A stretch of 64,000 bases of DNA, from NCBI GenBank assembly GCA_045598965.1, contig JAZRVH010000015.1:1-64000 (forward strand), given 5' to 3'. The notes under the pieces are model-generated. The model saw only the letters and a program-made list of their open reading frames with translations. It ran no database searches and had not been told where the DNA came from. The stretch's first letter is position 1; each line of letters opens with the position of its first letter. The translations under genes and the position numbers were made by a program. Shown in pieces: positions 7,595-16,126 of the stretch. Source of the DNA: RGIG426 sp045598965 (GTDB lineage: Bacteria > Bacillota > Clostridia > Oscillospirales > Acutalibacteraceae).

Positions 7595-7936
7595 TTACCC
7601 CATTTCTGTTTGAAGCGGACGACCACCCAACAGGTGAAAATGTAAATGAGGTACCGTCTGCCCCGCACCCTCGCCGTTATTGGTTACCACACGGAAATCC
7701 ACAATGCCCTCGGTGGCGGCAATCGAGGCAATCACCTCAAAAATATGTCCCACTACCGCCGCATTGTCGGCATGGATGCCGGCGGCACCATCGGCAATAT
7801 GCTCTTTCGGAATAACAAGAATGTGGGTGGGTGCTTGGGGATTGATATCCCGAAACGCCAGCACCGTCTCATCCTCATATACCTTTGTAGAGGGGATTTC
7901 CCCCGCCGCAATTTTACAAAAAATGCAATCGTTCAT
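7595..7936 (-). CDS. HIT family nucleotide hydrolase (HINT-like)
   Basis: 113 residues. It begins MNDCIFCKIAAGEIPS with a CxxC typical of HINT proteins, has HILVIPKEHI in the middle, and ends with the histidine triad QTVPHLHFHLLGGR (HxHxH). Such enzymes hydrolyse adenosine phosphoramidates, including aminoacyl-adenylates, which fits its place directly behind an aminoacyl-tRNA synthetase gene. The start is set by AAGGAGGAA before ATG 7936. It lies 13 bases after alaS, in the same direction. Confidence 0.92.
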   Translation of the reverse strand: MNDCIFCKIAAGEIPSTKVYEDETVLAFRDINPQAPTHILVIPKEHIADGAAGIHADNAAVVGHIFEVIASIAATEGIVDFRVVTNNGEGAGQTVPHLHFHLLGGRPLQTEMG

Positions 7937-7949
7937 TGGTTGTTCCTCC

Positions 7950-10583
7950 TTACAGCGTAGCTTTAGCCGCATTCAAAGCAGCCGTCGCCTTGTCTTTTGC
8001 ACCGTCGCCGACACCTTTTGCCGCACCCATGGCGGAATCGGGACGACCGCCGCCGTTTCCGCCGCAAGCAGAAGCGGCCTCTTTGATAAGCTTGCCCGCA
8101 TTGGCTCCGGCTTTCACCGCATCCTCACCGCAGGCACACGCAAACGCCACGTTGCCGTCAGCAACACCGGCAAGCAGTACCACCATATCGGGCGTCATCG
8201 CATCCTTACAACGGTCACACAGCAACCGCAACGCCGCATTGTCGGTGTTGTCGTACACGGCCGAAGCAAATTTCACCGCTCCCACCGTTTCGGCATTTTC
8301 CAGCACATTGCCGAGGGCGGACGCCGCCAGCTTGCTTTCGGCAGCCTCCAGTTCACGACGGGTATCCTTCAATTCTTTCACAATTTGAGCGGCACGACGG
8401 CACAAATCATCCGCCGCATTGGCTTTCAGCTCTTTCACCGCACTATCAATAAGCGTCGCCGTCTCACGCACAGCAGCAAGAGAGTTGAGACCGGTTGTCG
8501 CCTCGATACGACGCACACCGGCGGCAACCGACGTTTCGCTTAAAATACGGAACAGACCGAGGTTGCCGGTGTTTTTCACGTGAGTACCGCCGCAGAATTC
8601 CACCGAAACGTCCGGAACAGAAACCACACGCACCACGTCGCCGTATTTTTCGCCAAACAACGCCATCGCACCGAGCTTGCGTGCCTCCTCAATGGGCATC
8701 TCACGGATATCCGTCGCCGTTCCCGTCAAAATCCACTCATTGACGAGGGTTTCCACCTGGGTCAACTCCTCAGCGGAAAGAGCCGAGAAATGGGTAAAGT
8801 CAAAACGAACTTTTTTATCGTCCACGAGCTGACCCGCTTGCTCCACATGCGTACCGAGCACACGGCGAAGTGCCGCCTGCAACAGGTGAGCCGCCGTGTG
8901 ATTTCGCATCGTCGCAAGACGCACATCCTCATTGACAGCCGCTGTCAAGGTATCGCCCACACGGATATCGCCCTGTGCTACTGTGCCGTTATGCACAAAC
9001 ACGCCGGCACCGACTTTCATCGTACCCTCGACATCAAAGGTGCCGCCCTCGCCGGACAGCGTACCGCAGTCGCCAACCTGACCGCCGGACTCTCCGTAGA
9101 ATGGGGTCACGTCCAACACCACCGAAGCGGCATCACCAAGGCTCACGCTGTCCACCAGTTTGTTTTCACAAATGATAGCGACAACTTTCGCCTCGGCGGT
9201 CAAGCTGTCATAGCCCACAAATTTAGTGGGCTCAAGGGTTTCCGCCACTTGGGCTTCGCCTTTCCAAGCATCCGCACCGGCATCCTTGCGGGCGTTACGG
9301 GCACGAGTCCGTTGCTCGGTCATTTTCTCGTGGAACGCATCCTCGTCCACTTTCAAGCCTTTTTCCTCTAAGATATCCACCGTCAAATCCAGCGGGAATC
9401 CGTAGGTGTCATACAGCTTAAAGGCGTCCTCACCGGAAAGCGTGTCGCCCTTAAGGTCTTGGAGGCACTCGTTCAAAAGCTGTAATCCGCTGTCGATGGT
9501 TTTGTCAAAAGCTTCCTCCTCGTTGCGGATAAGCTTTTTGATAAAGTCCTCTTTTTCTTTCAGCTCGGGATACGCAGACAGGTTTTCGGACACCACCGTC
9601 TCACACACCTTGTAGAGGAACGGCTCTTTGATGCCGAGCAACCGTCCGTGACGGGCGGCACGGCGAAGCAGACGACGCAGCACGTAGCCACGACCCTCAT
9701 TTGAAGGCATAACGCCGTCGCCTACCATAAAGGTAGTCGAGCGGATGTGGTCAGTGATGACACGGAGAGACACATCCGTTTTTTCGTTGTCGCCATAGGT
9801 GACACCGGCAATTTCGGACACGTGCTTCATAATGTTTTGCACCGTATCCACCTCAAAAAGGTTTTCCACTCCCTGCATAATGCAAGCAAGGCGTTCGAGA
9901 CCCATACCGGTGTCAATGTTCGGATTGGCAAGAGGCGTATACGTGCCCTTGCCGTCCGAGTCGAACTGGGTAAACACCAAGTTCCAAAACTCCACAAAAC
10001 GGTCACAATCGCAACCGACATGGCAGTCGGGGCTACCGCAACCATGCTCTGGTCCACGGTCAAAATAAATCTCCGAGCAAGGACCGCAGGGACCCTCGCC
10101 ATGCTCCCAGAAGTTATCCTCTTTTCCGAGACGCACCATGTGGGACGGGTCGACGCCGTTTTGTTTCGTCCAAATTTCGAACGCCTCGTCGTCGTCCTCA
10201 TAAATGCTGACATACAGCTTGTCCTCCGGCATTTCCAGCACTTTGGTACAGAATTCCCACGCCCAGGCAGTGGCATCCTTTTTGAAATAATCGCCAAAGC
10301 TGAAGTTGCCCAGCATCTCAAAATAGGTGCCGTGGCGAGCGGTTTTTCCCACACGCTCAATATCCGGAGTACGGATACATTTTTGGCAGGTGGTCATTCG
10401 TTTGCGGGGCGGAACCGCCTCACCGGTAAAATACTTTTTCAGCGGTGCCATACCTGCGGGAATCAGCAAAAGAGATTTATCTCCTTGGGGGATCAGCGAA
10501 TAGCTGTCATGACGCAGGTGATCTTTGCTTTCGAAAAACGCAAGATATTTTTCACGTAATTCGTTAAGACCGGTCCATTCCAT
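7950..10583 (-). CDS. alaS: Alanyl-tRNA synthetase
   Basis: 877 residues. N-terminal class II catalytic core (ESKDHLRHDSYSLIP, GMAPLKKYFTG, RHGTYFEMLGNFSFGDYFK, GLERLACIMQG), editing domain with HTAAHLLQAALRRVLG and the zinc-binding CGGTHV, and a C-terminal DHHA1-like region ending in a Gly-rich GGNGGGRPDSAMG segment. It charges tRNA-Ala and clears Ser/Gly-tRNA-Ala. An open frame runs further upstream to 10751, but it is the T-box leader read as protein; ATG 10583 with GAAGGATGT upstream is the start. First gene of an alaS-HIT-exonuclease group. Confidence 0.97.
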   Translation of the reverse strand: MEWTGLNELREKYLAFFESKDHLRHDSYSLIPQGDKSLLLIPAGMAPLKKYFTGEAVPPRKRMTTCQKCIRTPDIERVGKTARHGTYFEMLGNFSFGDYFKKDATAWAWEFCTKVLEMPEDKLYVSIYEDDDEAFEIWTKQNGVDPSHMVRLGKEDNFWEHGEGPCGPCSEIYFDRGPEHGCGSPDCHVGCDCDRFVEFWNLVFTQFDSDGKGTYTPLANPNIDTGMGLERLACIMQGVENLFEVDTVQNIMKHVSEIAGVTYGDNEKTDVSLRVITDHIRSTTFMVGDGVMPSNEGRGYVLRRLLRRAARHGRLLGIKEPFLYKVCETVVSENLSAYPELKEKEDFIKKLIRNEEEAFDKTIDSGLQLLNECLQDLKGDTLSGEDAFKLYDTYGFPLDLTVDILEEKGLKVDEDAFHEKMTEQRTRARNARKDAGADAWKGEAQVAETLEPTKFVGYDSLTAEAKVVAIICENKLVDSVSLGDAASVVLDVTPFYGESGGQVGDCGTLSGEGGTFDVEGTMKVGAGVFVHNGTVAQGDIRVGDTLTAAVNEDVRLATMRNHTAAHLLQAALRRVLGTHVEQAGQLVDDKKVRFDFTHFSALSAEELTQVETLVNEWILTGTATDIREMPIEEARKLGAMALFGEKYGDVVRVVSVPDVSVEFCGGTHVKNTGNLGLFRILSETSVAAGVRRIEATTGLNSLAAVRETATLIDSAVKELKANAADDLCRRAAQIVKELKDTRRELEAAESKLAASALGNVLENAETVGAVKFASAVYDNTDNAALRLLCDRCKDAMTPDMVVLLAGVADGNVAFACACGEDAVKAGANAGKLIKEAASACGGNGGGRPDSAMGAAKGVGDGAKDKATAALNAAKATL

Positions 10584-10876
10584 TGTACATCCTTCTTTCG
10601 TTATGTAAAATATTTTTCTCCATCCTAAGGTGCAGACCGCAAAAAAATAGCCCTCGCCCCCCAAAGGGACGAAGACCATGCTCCGCGGTACCACCCAATT
10701 TGCGGTCAACCTGACCGCCGCTTTGCTCCTTAACGCAGAGAACGTTGCCACTTATCGCAGCACAGCTCGGGGATGGCGTTCCGACAGCGATAAAAGCACC
10801 CTTACAGCCAAACACGAGGTGCTCTCTCTGGTTACCGCAAAAACGGATGAGTCCCGTCAACGCTTTTGCAACTATA
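10584..10876 (-). promoter_or_regulatory. Alanine T-box riboswitch leader of alaS
   Basis: On the minus strand the T-box core GGGTGGTACCGCGGAG (10681-10696) binds the uncharged tRNA acceptor end. It is followed by a terminator hairpin with TCGTCCCTTT/GGGGGGCGA near 10650-10672 and a T7 run. A long Stem I region precedes the core. Uncharged tRNA-Ala would open the terminator and raise alaS expression. Confidence 0.93.
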
Positions 10877-10880
10877 TAAT

Positions 10881-10909
10881 AGTATACCGAAACATTATGC
10901 GTTTGTCAA
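10881..10909 (-). promoter_or_regulatory. SigA promoter of the alaS T-box transcript
   Basis: On the minus strand TTGACA (10904-10909) and TATACT (10881-10886) with 17-base spacing. The box lies inside the end of the upstream sugar-transferase gene. Confidence 0.9.
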
Positions 10910-11476
10910 GGTGTTTTTGCGTTCATTTCTTTCCTTGCAATGAACACAAAACAAAGTACGCCATAGGATATACATATCAAGCGAAAACGACATTTCTTTA
11001 CAGTAATACGCATCGCACCGTGCCTTGTCCTCTACGTTTAGACGTTTACGCCCTCTTACCTGAGCAAGACCTGTAAGCCCCGGCCGTATGCCGGTTGCCC
11101 CAAGCTGACGGCGGCGAAAAAGCAGTGCCGTTTCGGTAGGAACCACCGGACGAGGCCCCACAAAACTCATATCGCCTTTGAGGATGTTCCACAGCTGGGG
11201 CAATTCGTCAAGACTCCACGACCTAAGCACCGCACCAAGCGGTGTTGCAAAGCCTCCCGATGCGGAAAAAACCTCGGCATTTTTCGGGTACAAAGTACAA
11301 AATTTTCGAATGGTAAAAATTTTGTCATTTTTTCCGACTCGTTTTTGCGAAAACAAAACGTGACGAGGCTGTAACACCGCAAGCGATACCCCGATAACAG
11401 CCATCAGTGGTAGTAAAACCACCAAAAGCAACGCCGACAACACCACATCCAGTAGACGTTTTACAGCGGGATACAC
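10895..11476 (-). CDS. Bacterial sugar transferase (undecaprenyl-phosphate sugar phosphotransferase family)
   Basis: 193 residues. One N-terminal membrane helix (VVLSALLLVVLLPLMAVIGVSLAV) precedes the cytosolic family domain: FSQKRVGKNDKIFTIRKF, LRSWSLDELPQLWNILKGDMSFVGPRPVV and RPGLTGLAQVRGR. These enzymes move a sugar phosphate from a nucleotide sugar to undecaprenyl phosphate, the first step of polysaccharide assembly. The start is GTG 11476 with GGAGGTG eight bases upstream; a longer open frame upstream lacks a ribosome site. It is divergent from a second, related transferase. Its 3' end overlaps the alaS promoter. Confidence 0.85.
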   Translation of the reverse strand: MYPAVKRLLDVVLSALLLVVLLPLMAVIGVSLAVLQPRHVLFSQKRVGKNDKIFTIRKFCTLYPKNAEVFSASGGFATPLGAVLRSWSLDELPQLWNILKGDMSFVGPRPVVPTETALLFRRRQLGATGIRPGLTGLAQVRGRKRLNVEDKARCDAYYCKEMSFSLDMYILWRTLFCVHCKERNERKNTLTNA

Positions 11477-11671
11477 AGCGTTCACCTCCTCAATTTGACC
11501 GTTTTTGATAGAGTTCCCGAAAAAACGACGAATTATGTGACAAACAAAGATTACAAAGGTGACAAAAAGGTTACAAAATTGAAACTTGTATTTCTTTGTT
11601 TTACAGAGTATAATAACGGTGCAAAGCGGGAAAACCCGCAATTTTTTCAAAATTTGAAAGGAGTGACGAGC

Positions 11672-12364
11672 ATGAGCCGTGAGACGTTAATTTCCATGAA
11701 CGCACCGACCAAAAATATCAAAACGCCCCGCAAGAGTTTCCTCTTTGCGAAACGCACCTTGGATATCGTGTTCGCCTTGCTCCTTTTTGTGCTTCTGCTT
11801 CCGTTGGAGCTGGTCGTTGCGATTATCTCCGCCGTGGACACCAAAGCTTCTCCCCTGTTCCTGCAAACCCGCATCGGCAAAAACGGCAAAGAATTCCGTT
11901 GCCTCAAATTCCGCACCATGAGCATTGACGCTCCCGCCAACGTCGCCACCTGCGACTTGGAGGCACAAAAATACGTATCCCCCACCGGCAGAATGCTTCG
12001 CCGCTTCAGCTTGGATGAGCTTCCCCAACTGTGGAACATCCTCGTCGGCGATATGAGCTTTGTGGGTCCCCGCCCGGTCATTCCGGCGGAAAAAGAACTG
12101 CTCCGTCTGCGTGAGCTTCACTACGCCACCACCGTGCGTCCCGGTCTTACCGGCTGGGCACAGATTAACGGCCGTGACAATCTCCGGGTCAACAAAAAGG
12201 CGTTTATGGATGGCTACTACGCCCGCCACGCCACCTTTCTCTTTGACCTGCAAATCCTCACGAAAACCGTGATGTGCGTGCTTCGCTCCACCGACGTGGT
12301 GGACGGTCACGCCGTTCAGGAAGCGGACATTCGCATTCTCCTCAATCACCGCACCGCTTCGTAA
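11672..12364 (+). CDS. Bacterial sugar transferase (second, divergent paralogue)
   Basis: 230 residues. A membrane helix (IVFALLLFVLLLPLELVVAIISAV) is followed by the sugar-transferase signature: QTRIGKNGKEFRCLKFRTM, LRRFSLDELPQLWNILVGDMSFVGPRPVI and RPGLTGWAQINGRD, all better conserved than in the neighbour at 10895-11476. It would load a hexose phosphate onto undecaprenyl phosphate at the membrane. AAAGGAGTGA precedes ATG 11672. No glycosyltransferase, flippase or polymerase lies nearby, so the pathway it primes must be encoded elsewhere. A terminator follows. Confidence 0.9.
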   Translation: MSRETLISMNAPTKNIKTPRKSFLFAKRTLDIVFALLLFVLLLPLELVVAIISAVDTKASPLFLQTRIGKNGKEFRCLKFRTMSIDAPANVATCDLEAQKYVSPTGRMLRRFSLDELPQLWNILVGDMSFVGPRPVIPAEKELLRLRELHYATTVRPGLTGWAQINGRDNLRVNKKAFMDGYYARHATFLFDLQILTKTVMCVLRSTDVVDGHAVQEADIRILLNHRTAS

Positions 12365-12374
12365 AACTGTCTAA

Positions 12375-12406
12375 AATCTCCGCTTTACAAAAAGCGGAGA
12401 TTTTTT
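12375..12406 (+). terminator. Intrinsic terminator after the sugar transferase
   Basis: AATCTCCGCTTT/AAAGCGGAGATT stem with a short loop and T6. Confidence 0.9.
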
Positions 12407-12407
12407 G

Positions 12408-12460
12408 TTGCATTTTTTTGACTTGTATGATATACTGTGAATAGCTACAATATATAGTAG
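12408..12460 (+). promoter_or_regulatory. nrdR promoter with candidate NrdR box
   Basis: TTGCAT (12408-12413) and TATACT (12431-12436) with 17-base spacing. Just downstream, CTACAATATATAGTAG (12445-12460) is a near-palindrome resembling the NrdR box, placed where a repressor would block early transcription. This suggests autoregulation. Confidence 0.55.
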
Positions 12461-12484
12461 TATAGAAGATAGGAGGATTTTATT

Positions 12485-12937
12485 ATGAAATGTCCTTTTT
12501 GTGGCTTTGCCGACAGCAAAGTGGTAGATTCCCGCCCGACAGATGAGGATTTGAGCATCCGCCGCCGTCGTGAATGCCTTTCCTGCGGCAAACGCTTTAC
12601 CACGTATGAAACGGTGGAAAAAACCCCCGTTTTGGTAGTAAAACGGGATAAATCCCGTCAAACGTTTGACCGTGAGAAATTGTTGCGTGGTTTAATGCGT
12701 GCGTGCGAAAAACGTCCGATTTCCATGGAAACATTGGAAAAAGTTGTCACCAATATCGAGACACGTGTGCAAGGCTCTCTCGACCGTGAGGTCACCAGCG
12801 AGCAAATCGGCGAATACGCTATGGAGGAACTGAAATCCATTGACAAAGTCGCCTATGTGCGGTTCTCCTCCGTCTACCGTGATTTCAAAGATATTACCAG
12901 CTTCCGTGACACGATTGCAAAGCTTTTAGATGAATAA
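12485..12937 (+). CDS. nrdR: Transcriptional repressor NrdR
   Basis: 150 residues. N-terminal zinc ribbon MKCPFCGFADSKVVDSRPTDE ... RRECLSCGKRFTTYE (two CxxC pairs), followed by an ATP-cone (VVKRDKSRQTFDREKLLRGLMRAC ... VAYVRFSSVYRDFKD). NrdR senses ATP/dATP and represses ribonucleotide reductase genes. AGGAGG lies just before ATG 12485. It appears to be in a short transcript, possibly with the small membrane protein downstream. Confidence 0.98.
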   Translation: MKCPFCGFADSKVVDSRPTDEDLSIRRRRECLSCGKRFTTYETVEKTPVLVVKRDKSRQTFDREKLLRGLMRACEKRPISMETLEKVVTNIETRVQGSLDREVTSEQIGEYAMEELKSIDKVAYVRFSSVYRDFKDITSFRDTIAKLLDE

Positions 12938-12992
12938 TTGTCCCAAAACCGCCGATACTATTCCTAACTCTTGAAAGAAAGGAAGGATCGGG

Positions 12993-13220
12993 TTGTTTAT
13001 GGACAGATTGGCACTGATTTTAACCATTATCGGTGCATTCAACTGGGGCAGCATCGGACTTTTTCAGTTCGACATTGTTGCGTGGATTTTCGGCGGACAG
13101 GACGCTCTGCTCTCCCGCATCATCTACACGGTAGTTGCTCTTGCCGGCGTGTGGTGCGTGTCGCTGTTGTTCCGAGACCGCAGTGAAAACAACGACCTCA
13201 CGGTGCAAGGTGCCCGCTGA
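12993..13220 (+). CDS. DUF378 small membrane protein (YuzA-like)
   Basis: 75 residues, two membrane helices (LALILTIIGAFNWGSIGLF and IIYTVVALAGVWCVSLLF) with the family words GAFNWGSIGLFQFDIVAWIFGG. Function unknown; proteins of this family are widespread in Firmicutes. A TTG at 12993 is six bases after AAGGAAGG and better placed than ATG 12999, though either is possible. The C-terminus is short and hydrophilic. Confidence 0.85.
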   Translation: MFMDRLALILTIIGAFNWGSIGLFQFDIVAWIFGGQDALLSRIIYTVVALAGVWCVSLLFRDRSENNDLTVQGAR

Positions 13221-13247
13221 CGCATTCTACAAAAAATCCCATTTTCC

Positions 13248-13271
13248 GGGCGATGCAAGATAGGGATATTG
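13248..13271 (+). repeat. 24-base repeat also found at 21804-21827
   Basis: GGGCG(A/G), then TGCAAGATAGGGATA, then (T/G)TG. The 15-base core is exact and two positions differ. Both copies lie between a gene end and a terminator. Confidence 0.6.
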
Positions 13272-13307
13272 TAGCCGAAAGCCAATCTTTTTGTGCGAAA
13301 CTTTGTT

Positions 13308-13346
13308 AAAAGCCGCAGGCATACATCAGTATGTCCTGCGGCTTTT
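13308..13346. terminator. Bidirectional terminator between DUF378 gene and ackA
   Basis: AAAAGCCGCAGG/CCTGCGGCTTTT with an inner CATAC/GTATG pairing; T-runs on both strands. Confidence 0.88.
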
Positions 13347-13404
13347 GTCGTGTTTCACAGAAAAAATCTTTATCTTTCGAAGAAACGGTATTTGTTTTTT
13401 ACTC

Positions 13405-14610
13405 TTACAGAGCCTCCACAATCGCTTTGGTATCACGAGCAATGACCAATTCCTCGTTGGTGGGAATAACAAACACACGCACCGACGAATCCGCACCGGA
13501 AATCTCGATTTCCTGACCACGAGTGTCGTTGTTCTCCTCGTTGATGGTCACGCCCATATACGACAGTTCTTCCATAATCTCTTTACGCAGCTGGCATTGG
13601 TTCTCACCGATACCGGCGGTAAAGACAATCGCATCTACGCCGCCGAGAGCGGTCACAAAACCGCCGATGTATTTGAGAATTTGGTATTTACGCATATCCC
13701 ACGCCAGTTTTGCCATTTCGTGACCCTCGGTCATCGCTTTCGTCACGTCACGGTCATCGCTGGACACGCCGGAAATACCGAGCATACCGGATTTTTTGTT
13801 GAGCACTTCGTCCATTTCGGCGGGAGAAAGTCCCTCTTTTTCCATAATAAAAGTAATGGCCGACGGATCCACAGCACCGGAGCGAGAGCCCATCATAAAT
13901 CCATCAAGCGGGGTAAGACCCATTGTGGTATCAATCACCTTGCCGTCTTTCACAGCGGCAAGAGACGAGCCGTTACCGATATGGCAGGTAATAATTTTGG
14001 TGCCTTCAGCATCCGGTTTGCCGAGCAATTCCGCACAGCGTTTGCTCACAAAGCGGTGGGACGTGCCGTGGAAGCCATAGCGACGCACCGCATACTTCTC
14101 ATAATACTCATACGGCAAAGCCCACAAATACGCTTTCGGCGGCATGGTGGCGTGGAAAGAGGTGTCAAACACCACCACTTCCGGCACTTCCTTGCCAAAC
14201 GTCTCAATAGCGGCACGAATGCCCTGCACGTGAGCGGCATTGTGAAGCGGAGCCAACGGAATGAGCGATTCAATATCCTCAATAACCTTTTCGTCCACCA
14301 ACACGGATTTATCGAAAATAGCACCGCCTTGAACGATACGATGGCCGATAGCGGCAACCTCCGAGAAGCTGTCAATCACCTTGCCCTCACCCTCGGTCAA
14401 CGCTTTTTTCACCTCGGCAAAAGCGGCGGTGTGGTCTTTCATATCCACATTGTAGTGGGTGGAATAGCCGCCGGCGGTTTTGTGGTCAAAATAACCACCG
14501 TCAATGCCAATACGACCGCAAAGACCTTTGGCAAGCATTTTTTCGCCGTCCATATCAATCAGCTGATATTTGAGGGACGAACTGCCTGCGTTGATAACTA
14601 AAATTTTCAT
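13405..14610 (-). CDS. ackA: Acetate kinase
   Basis: 401 residues. It begins MKILVINAGSSSLKYQL (the acetate kinase signature) and carries VFDTSFHATMPPKAYLWALPYEYYEKYAVRRYGFHGTSH, CHIGNGSSLAAVKDGK and VFTAGIGENQ. It interconverts acetyl phosphate + ADP and acetate + ATP, the energy-yielding end of acetate fermentation. AGAGGAG precedes ATG 14610. It has its own promoter (TTGAAA/TATAAT) and is divergent from tmcAL, an acetate-using tRNA enzyme. Confidence 0.98.
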   Translation of the reverse strand: MKILVINAGSSSLKYQLIDMDGEKMLAKGLCGRIGIDGGYFDHKTAGGYSTHYNVDMKDHTAAFAEVKKALTEGEGKVIDSFSEVAAIGHRIVQGGAIFDKSVLVDEKVIEDIESLIPLAPLHNAAHVQGIRAAIETFGKEVPEVVVFDTSFHATMPPKAYLWALPYEYYEKYAVRRYGFHGTSHRFVSKRCAELLGKPDAEGTKIITCHIGNGSSLAAVKDGKVIDTTMGLTPLDGFMMGSRSGAVDPSAITFIMEKEGLSPAEMDEVLNKKSGMLGISGVSSDDRDVTKAMTEGHEMAKLAWDMRKYQILKYIGGFVTALGGVDAIVFTAGIGENQCQLRKEIMEELSYMGVTINEENNDTRGQEIEISGADSSVRVFVIPTNEELVIARDTKAIVEAL

Positions 14611-14656
14611 AGCATAATCTCCTCTTGTCATTACCTTATTTTTTTGGTATACTATG

Positions 14657-14685
14657 ATTATACTCCACATTTTCCCACATTTCAA
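14657..14685 (-). promoter_or_regulatory. SigA promoter of ackA
   Basis: Minus-strand TTGAAA (14680-14685) and TATAAT (14657-14662) with 17-base spacing. Confidence 0.75.
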
Positions 14686-14712
14686 TAATTATTTTAATAA
14701 AAGGTGAGGAAT

Positions 14713-15930
14713 ATGAAAGTTTGCGGTATTGTGGCGGAATTTAATCCGCTTCACAACGGACACGTCCACTTTCTTAAACAACTGAAAAGCCCTGACGGCG
14801 TCGGTGCCACCCACGTGGTAGCGGTGATGAGTGGCGACTTTGTCCAGCGGGGCGAGCCTGCCTTGCTCCCGAAACTCGAACGGGCAAAAACGGCTCTTGC
14901 CTGCGGTGCCGATGTGGTGATAGAACTTCCCACGCCCTATGCCCTTTCCTCAGCGGAGGGATTTGCTCACGCCGGTGTCTATTTGCTCAACGCTCTTAAC
15001 TGCGTGGATACACTTGCTTTCGGCAGTGAATGCGGCGATATTGCCGCTTTGAAAAAAGCCGCCAAAGTCCTGCAAACAGAGGCGTGTGAAACGCTTTTGC
15101 GTTACCATTTAGATGGCGGCATCTCCTTTGCGGAAGCCCGCCAAAAAGCATTGGCAGAAACTGCCGGTGCCGCCGCCGGCGACCTGCTTTCCTCCCCCAA
15201 CAACACGTTGGGGCTTGAGTACCTCCACGCCCTCGACAATCTCAACAGTTCTATGAATGTGGCGACCGTTAAGCGTGTCGGCGTTGAACATGATGCCGCC
15301 GCTCCTCTCGGCGATATCGCCTCTGCAAGCTATCTTCGCACCCTAATCGCCGAAAATCGCCTGATAAACGCTCTCCCCTTTATGCCCGCCACCGGGCGAG
15401 ATATCCTTTCGGCGGCGGGAGCCGCCGGACAATGCCCCGCCGACAGCAAACAAGGCGAGGCCGCTCTGCTTTATCGCCTGCGACAGATGTCTCTTTCTGA
15501 TTTTGCGGCACTTCCCGGCGTATCCGAGGGGCTTGAAAACCGCTTGTTCTCCGCCGCACAACAAGCCACCGGCATTGAGGAATTTTTCGCCCTTGTCAAA
15601 ACCCGCCGGTATCCTCTCACCCGCCTAAAGCGGCTGTTGATGGCGGCCTTTTTGGGGCTCACCACTGACCAAATTCCAAAAACACCGCCCTATCTCCGTG
15701 TACTCGGTGCCACCGAGGCCGGTTATGACGTGCTTCGTGCCGCTAAGGCCAACGGGTGTTCCCTGCCCTTGCTCACCCGAAAGGGGCAAGCCGACCAGTT
15801 GGAGGACGATGCCAAAGCGTTCTGGGATTTTGAGTGCAAAGCCACCGATTTGTACGGTTTATTTTTGCCAAAGCTTCCGCCCTGCGGCGTCGATTTGACA
15901 ACGGGATTCGTCAAATATACCGGTGAATGA
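14713..15930 (+). CDS. tmcAL: tRNA(Met) cytidine acetate ligase TmcAL (YlbM family)
   Basis: 405 residues. N-terminal nucleotidyltransferase fold with the HxGH-type motif (VAEFNPLHNGHVHFL) and VAVMSGDFVQRGEPALLPKLERAKTALACGADVVIELP. This enzyme activates acetate with ATP and acetylates the wobble cytidine (ac4C34) of elongator tRNA-Met. AAAGGTGAGG sits before ATG 14713. It is divergent from ackA, which produces acetate. The C-terminal half is the usual alpha-helical tRNA-binding part. A terminator follows directly. Confidence 0.93.
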   Translation: MKVCGIVAEFNPLHNGHVHFLKQLKSPDGVGATHVVAVMSGDFVQRGEPALLPKLERAKTALACGADVVIELPTPYALSSAEGFAHAGVYLLNALNCVDTLAFGSECGDIAALKKAAKVLQTEACETLLRYHLDGGISFAEARQKALAETAGAAAGDLLSSPNNTLGLEYLHALDNLNSSMNVATVKRVGVEHDAAAPLGDIASASYLRTLIAENRLINALPFMPATGRDILSAAGAAGQCPADSKQGEAALLYRLRQMSLSDFAALPGVSEGLENRLFSAAQQATGIEEFFALVKTRRYPLTRLKRLLMAAFLGLTTDQIPKTPPYLRVLGATEAGYDVLRAAKANGCSLPLLTRKGQADQLEDDAKAFWDFECKATDLYGLFLPKLPPCGVDLTTGFVKYTGE

Positions 15931-15944
15931 TAAAAAATAATTTG

Positions 15945-15971
15945 AAGTCCGGCGTAACGCCGGACTTTTTT
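15945..15971 (+). terminator. Intrinsic terminator after tmcAL
   Basis: AAGTCCGGCGT/ACGCCGGACTT stem followed by T6. Confidence 0.9.
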
Positions 15972-16016
15972 GCGTATGTTACACACCACCGTAAACACAG
16001 AACTTATACAATAAAG

Positions 16017-16077
16017 CTCACACAACGATGCTCACACAACAAATCTCACACAACAAATCTCATACAACAAAACTCAG
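16017..16077 (+). repeat. Four tandem 14-base repeats in a non-coding gap
   Basis: CTCACACAACAAAT-type units at 16017, 16031, 16045 and 16059; the second and third are identical. The 15972-16548 gap otherwise holds a terminator, a GGGTG/CACCC hairpin near 16146-16175 and AT-rich sequence; I see no gene in it. Confidence 0.8.
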
Positions 16078-16091
16078 AAAAATTCGGCAAC

Positions 16092-16126
16092 AAAAAAGAG
16101 CACTCCAAAGCGGAGTGCTCTTTTTT
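16092..16126 (+). terminator. Intrinsic terminator-like hairpin in the tmcAL-XRE gap
   Basis: AAAAAAGAGCACTCC/GGAGTGCTCTTTTTT perfect stem with a T6 tail, over 100 bases after the tmcAL terminator. It may mark the end of a short non-coding transcript or be a second terminator. Confidence 0.7.

Noticed and set aside
10584..10751. An alaS start 56 codons upstream
   Set aside because: This stretch is the T-box core and terminator read as protein; the ribosome site and class II core begin at 10583.
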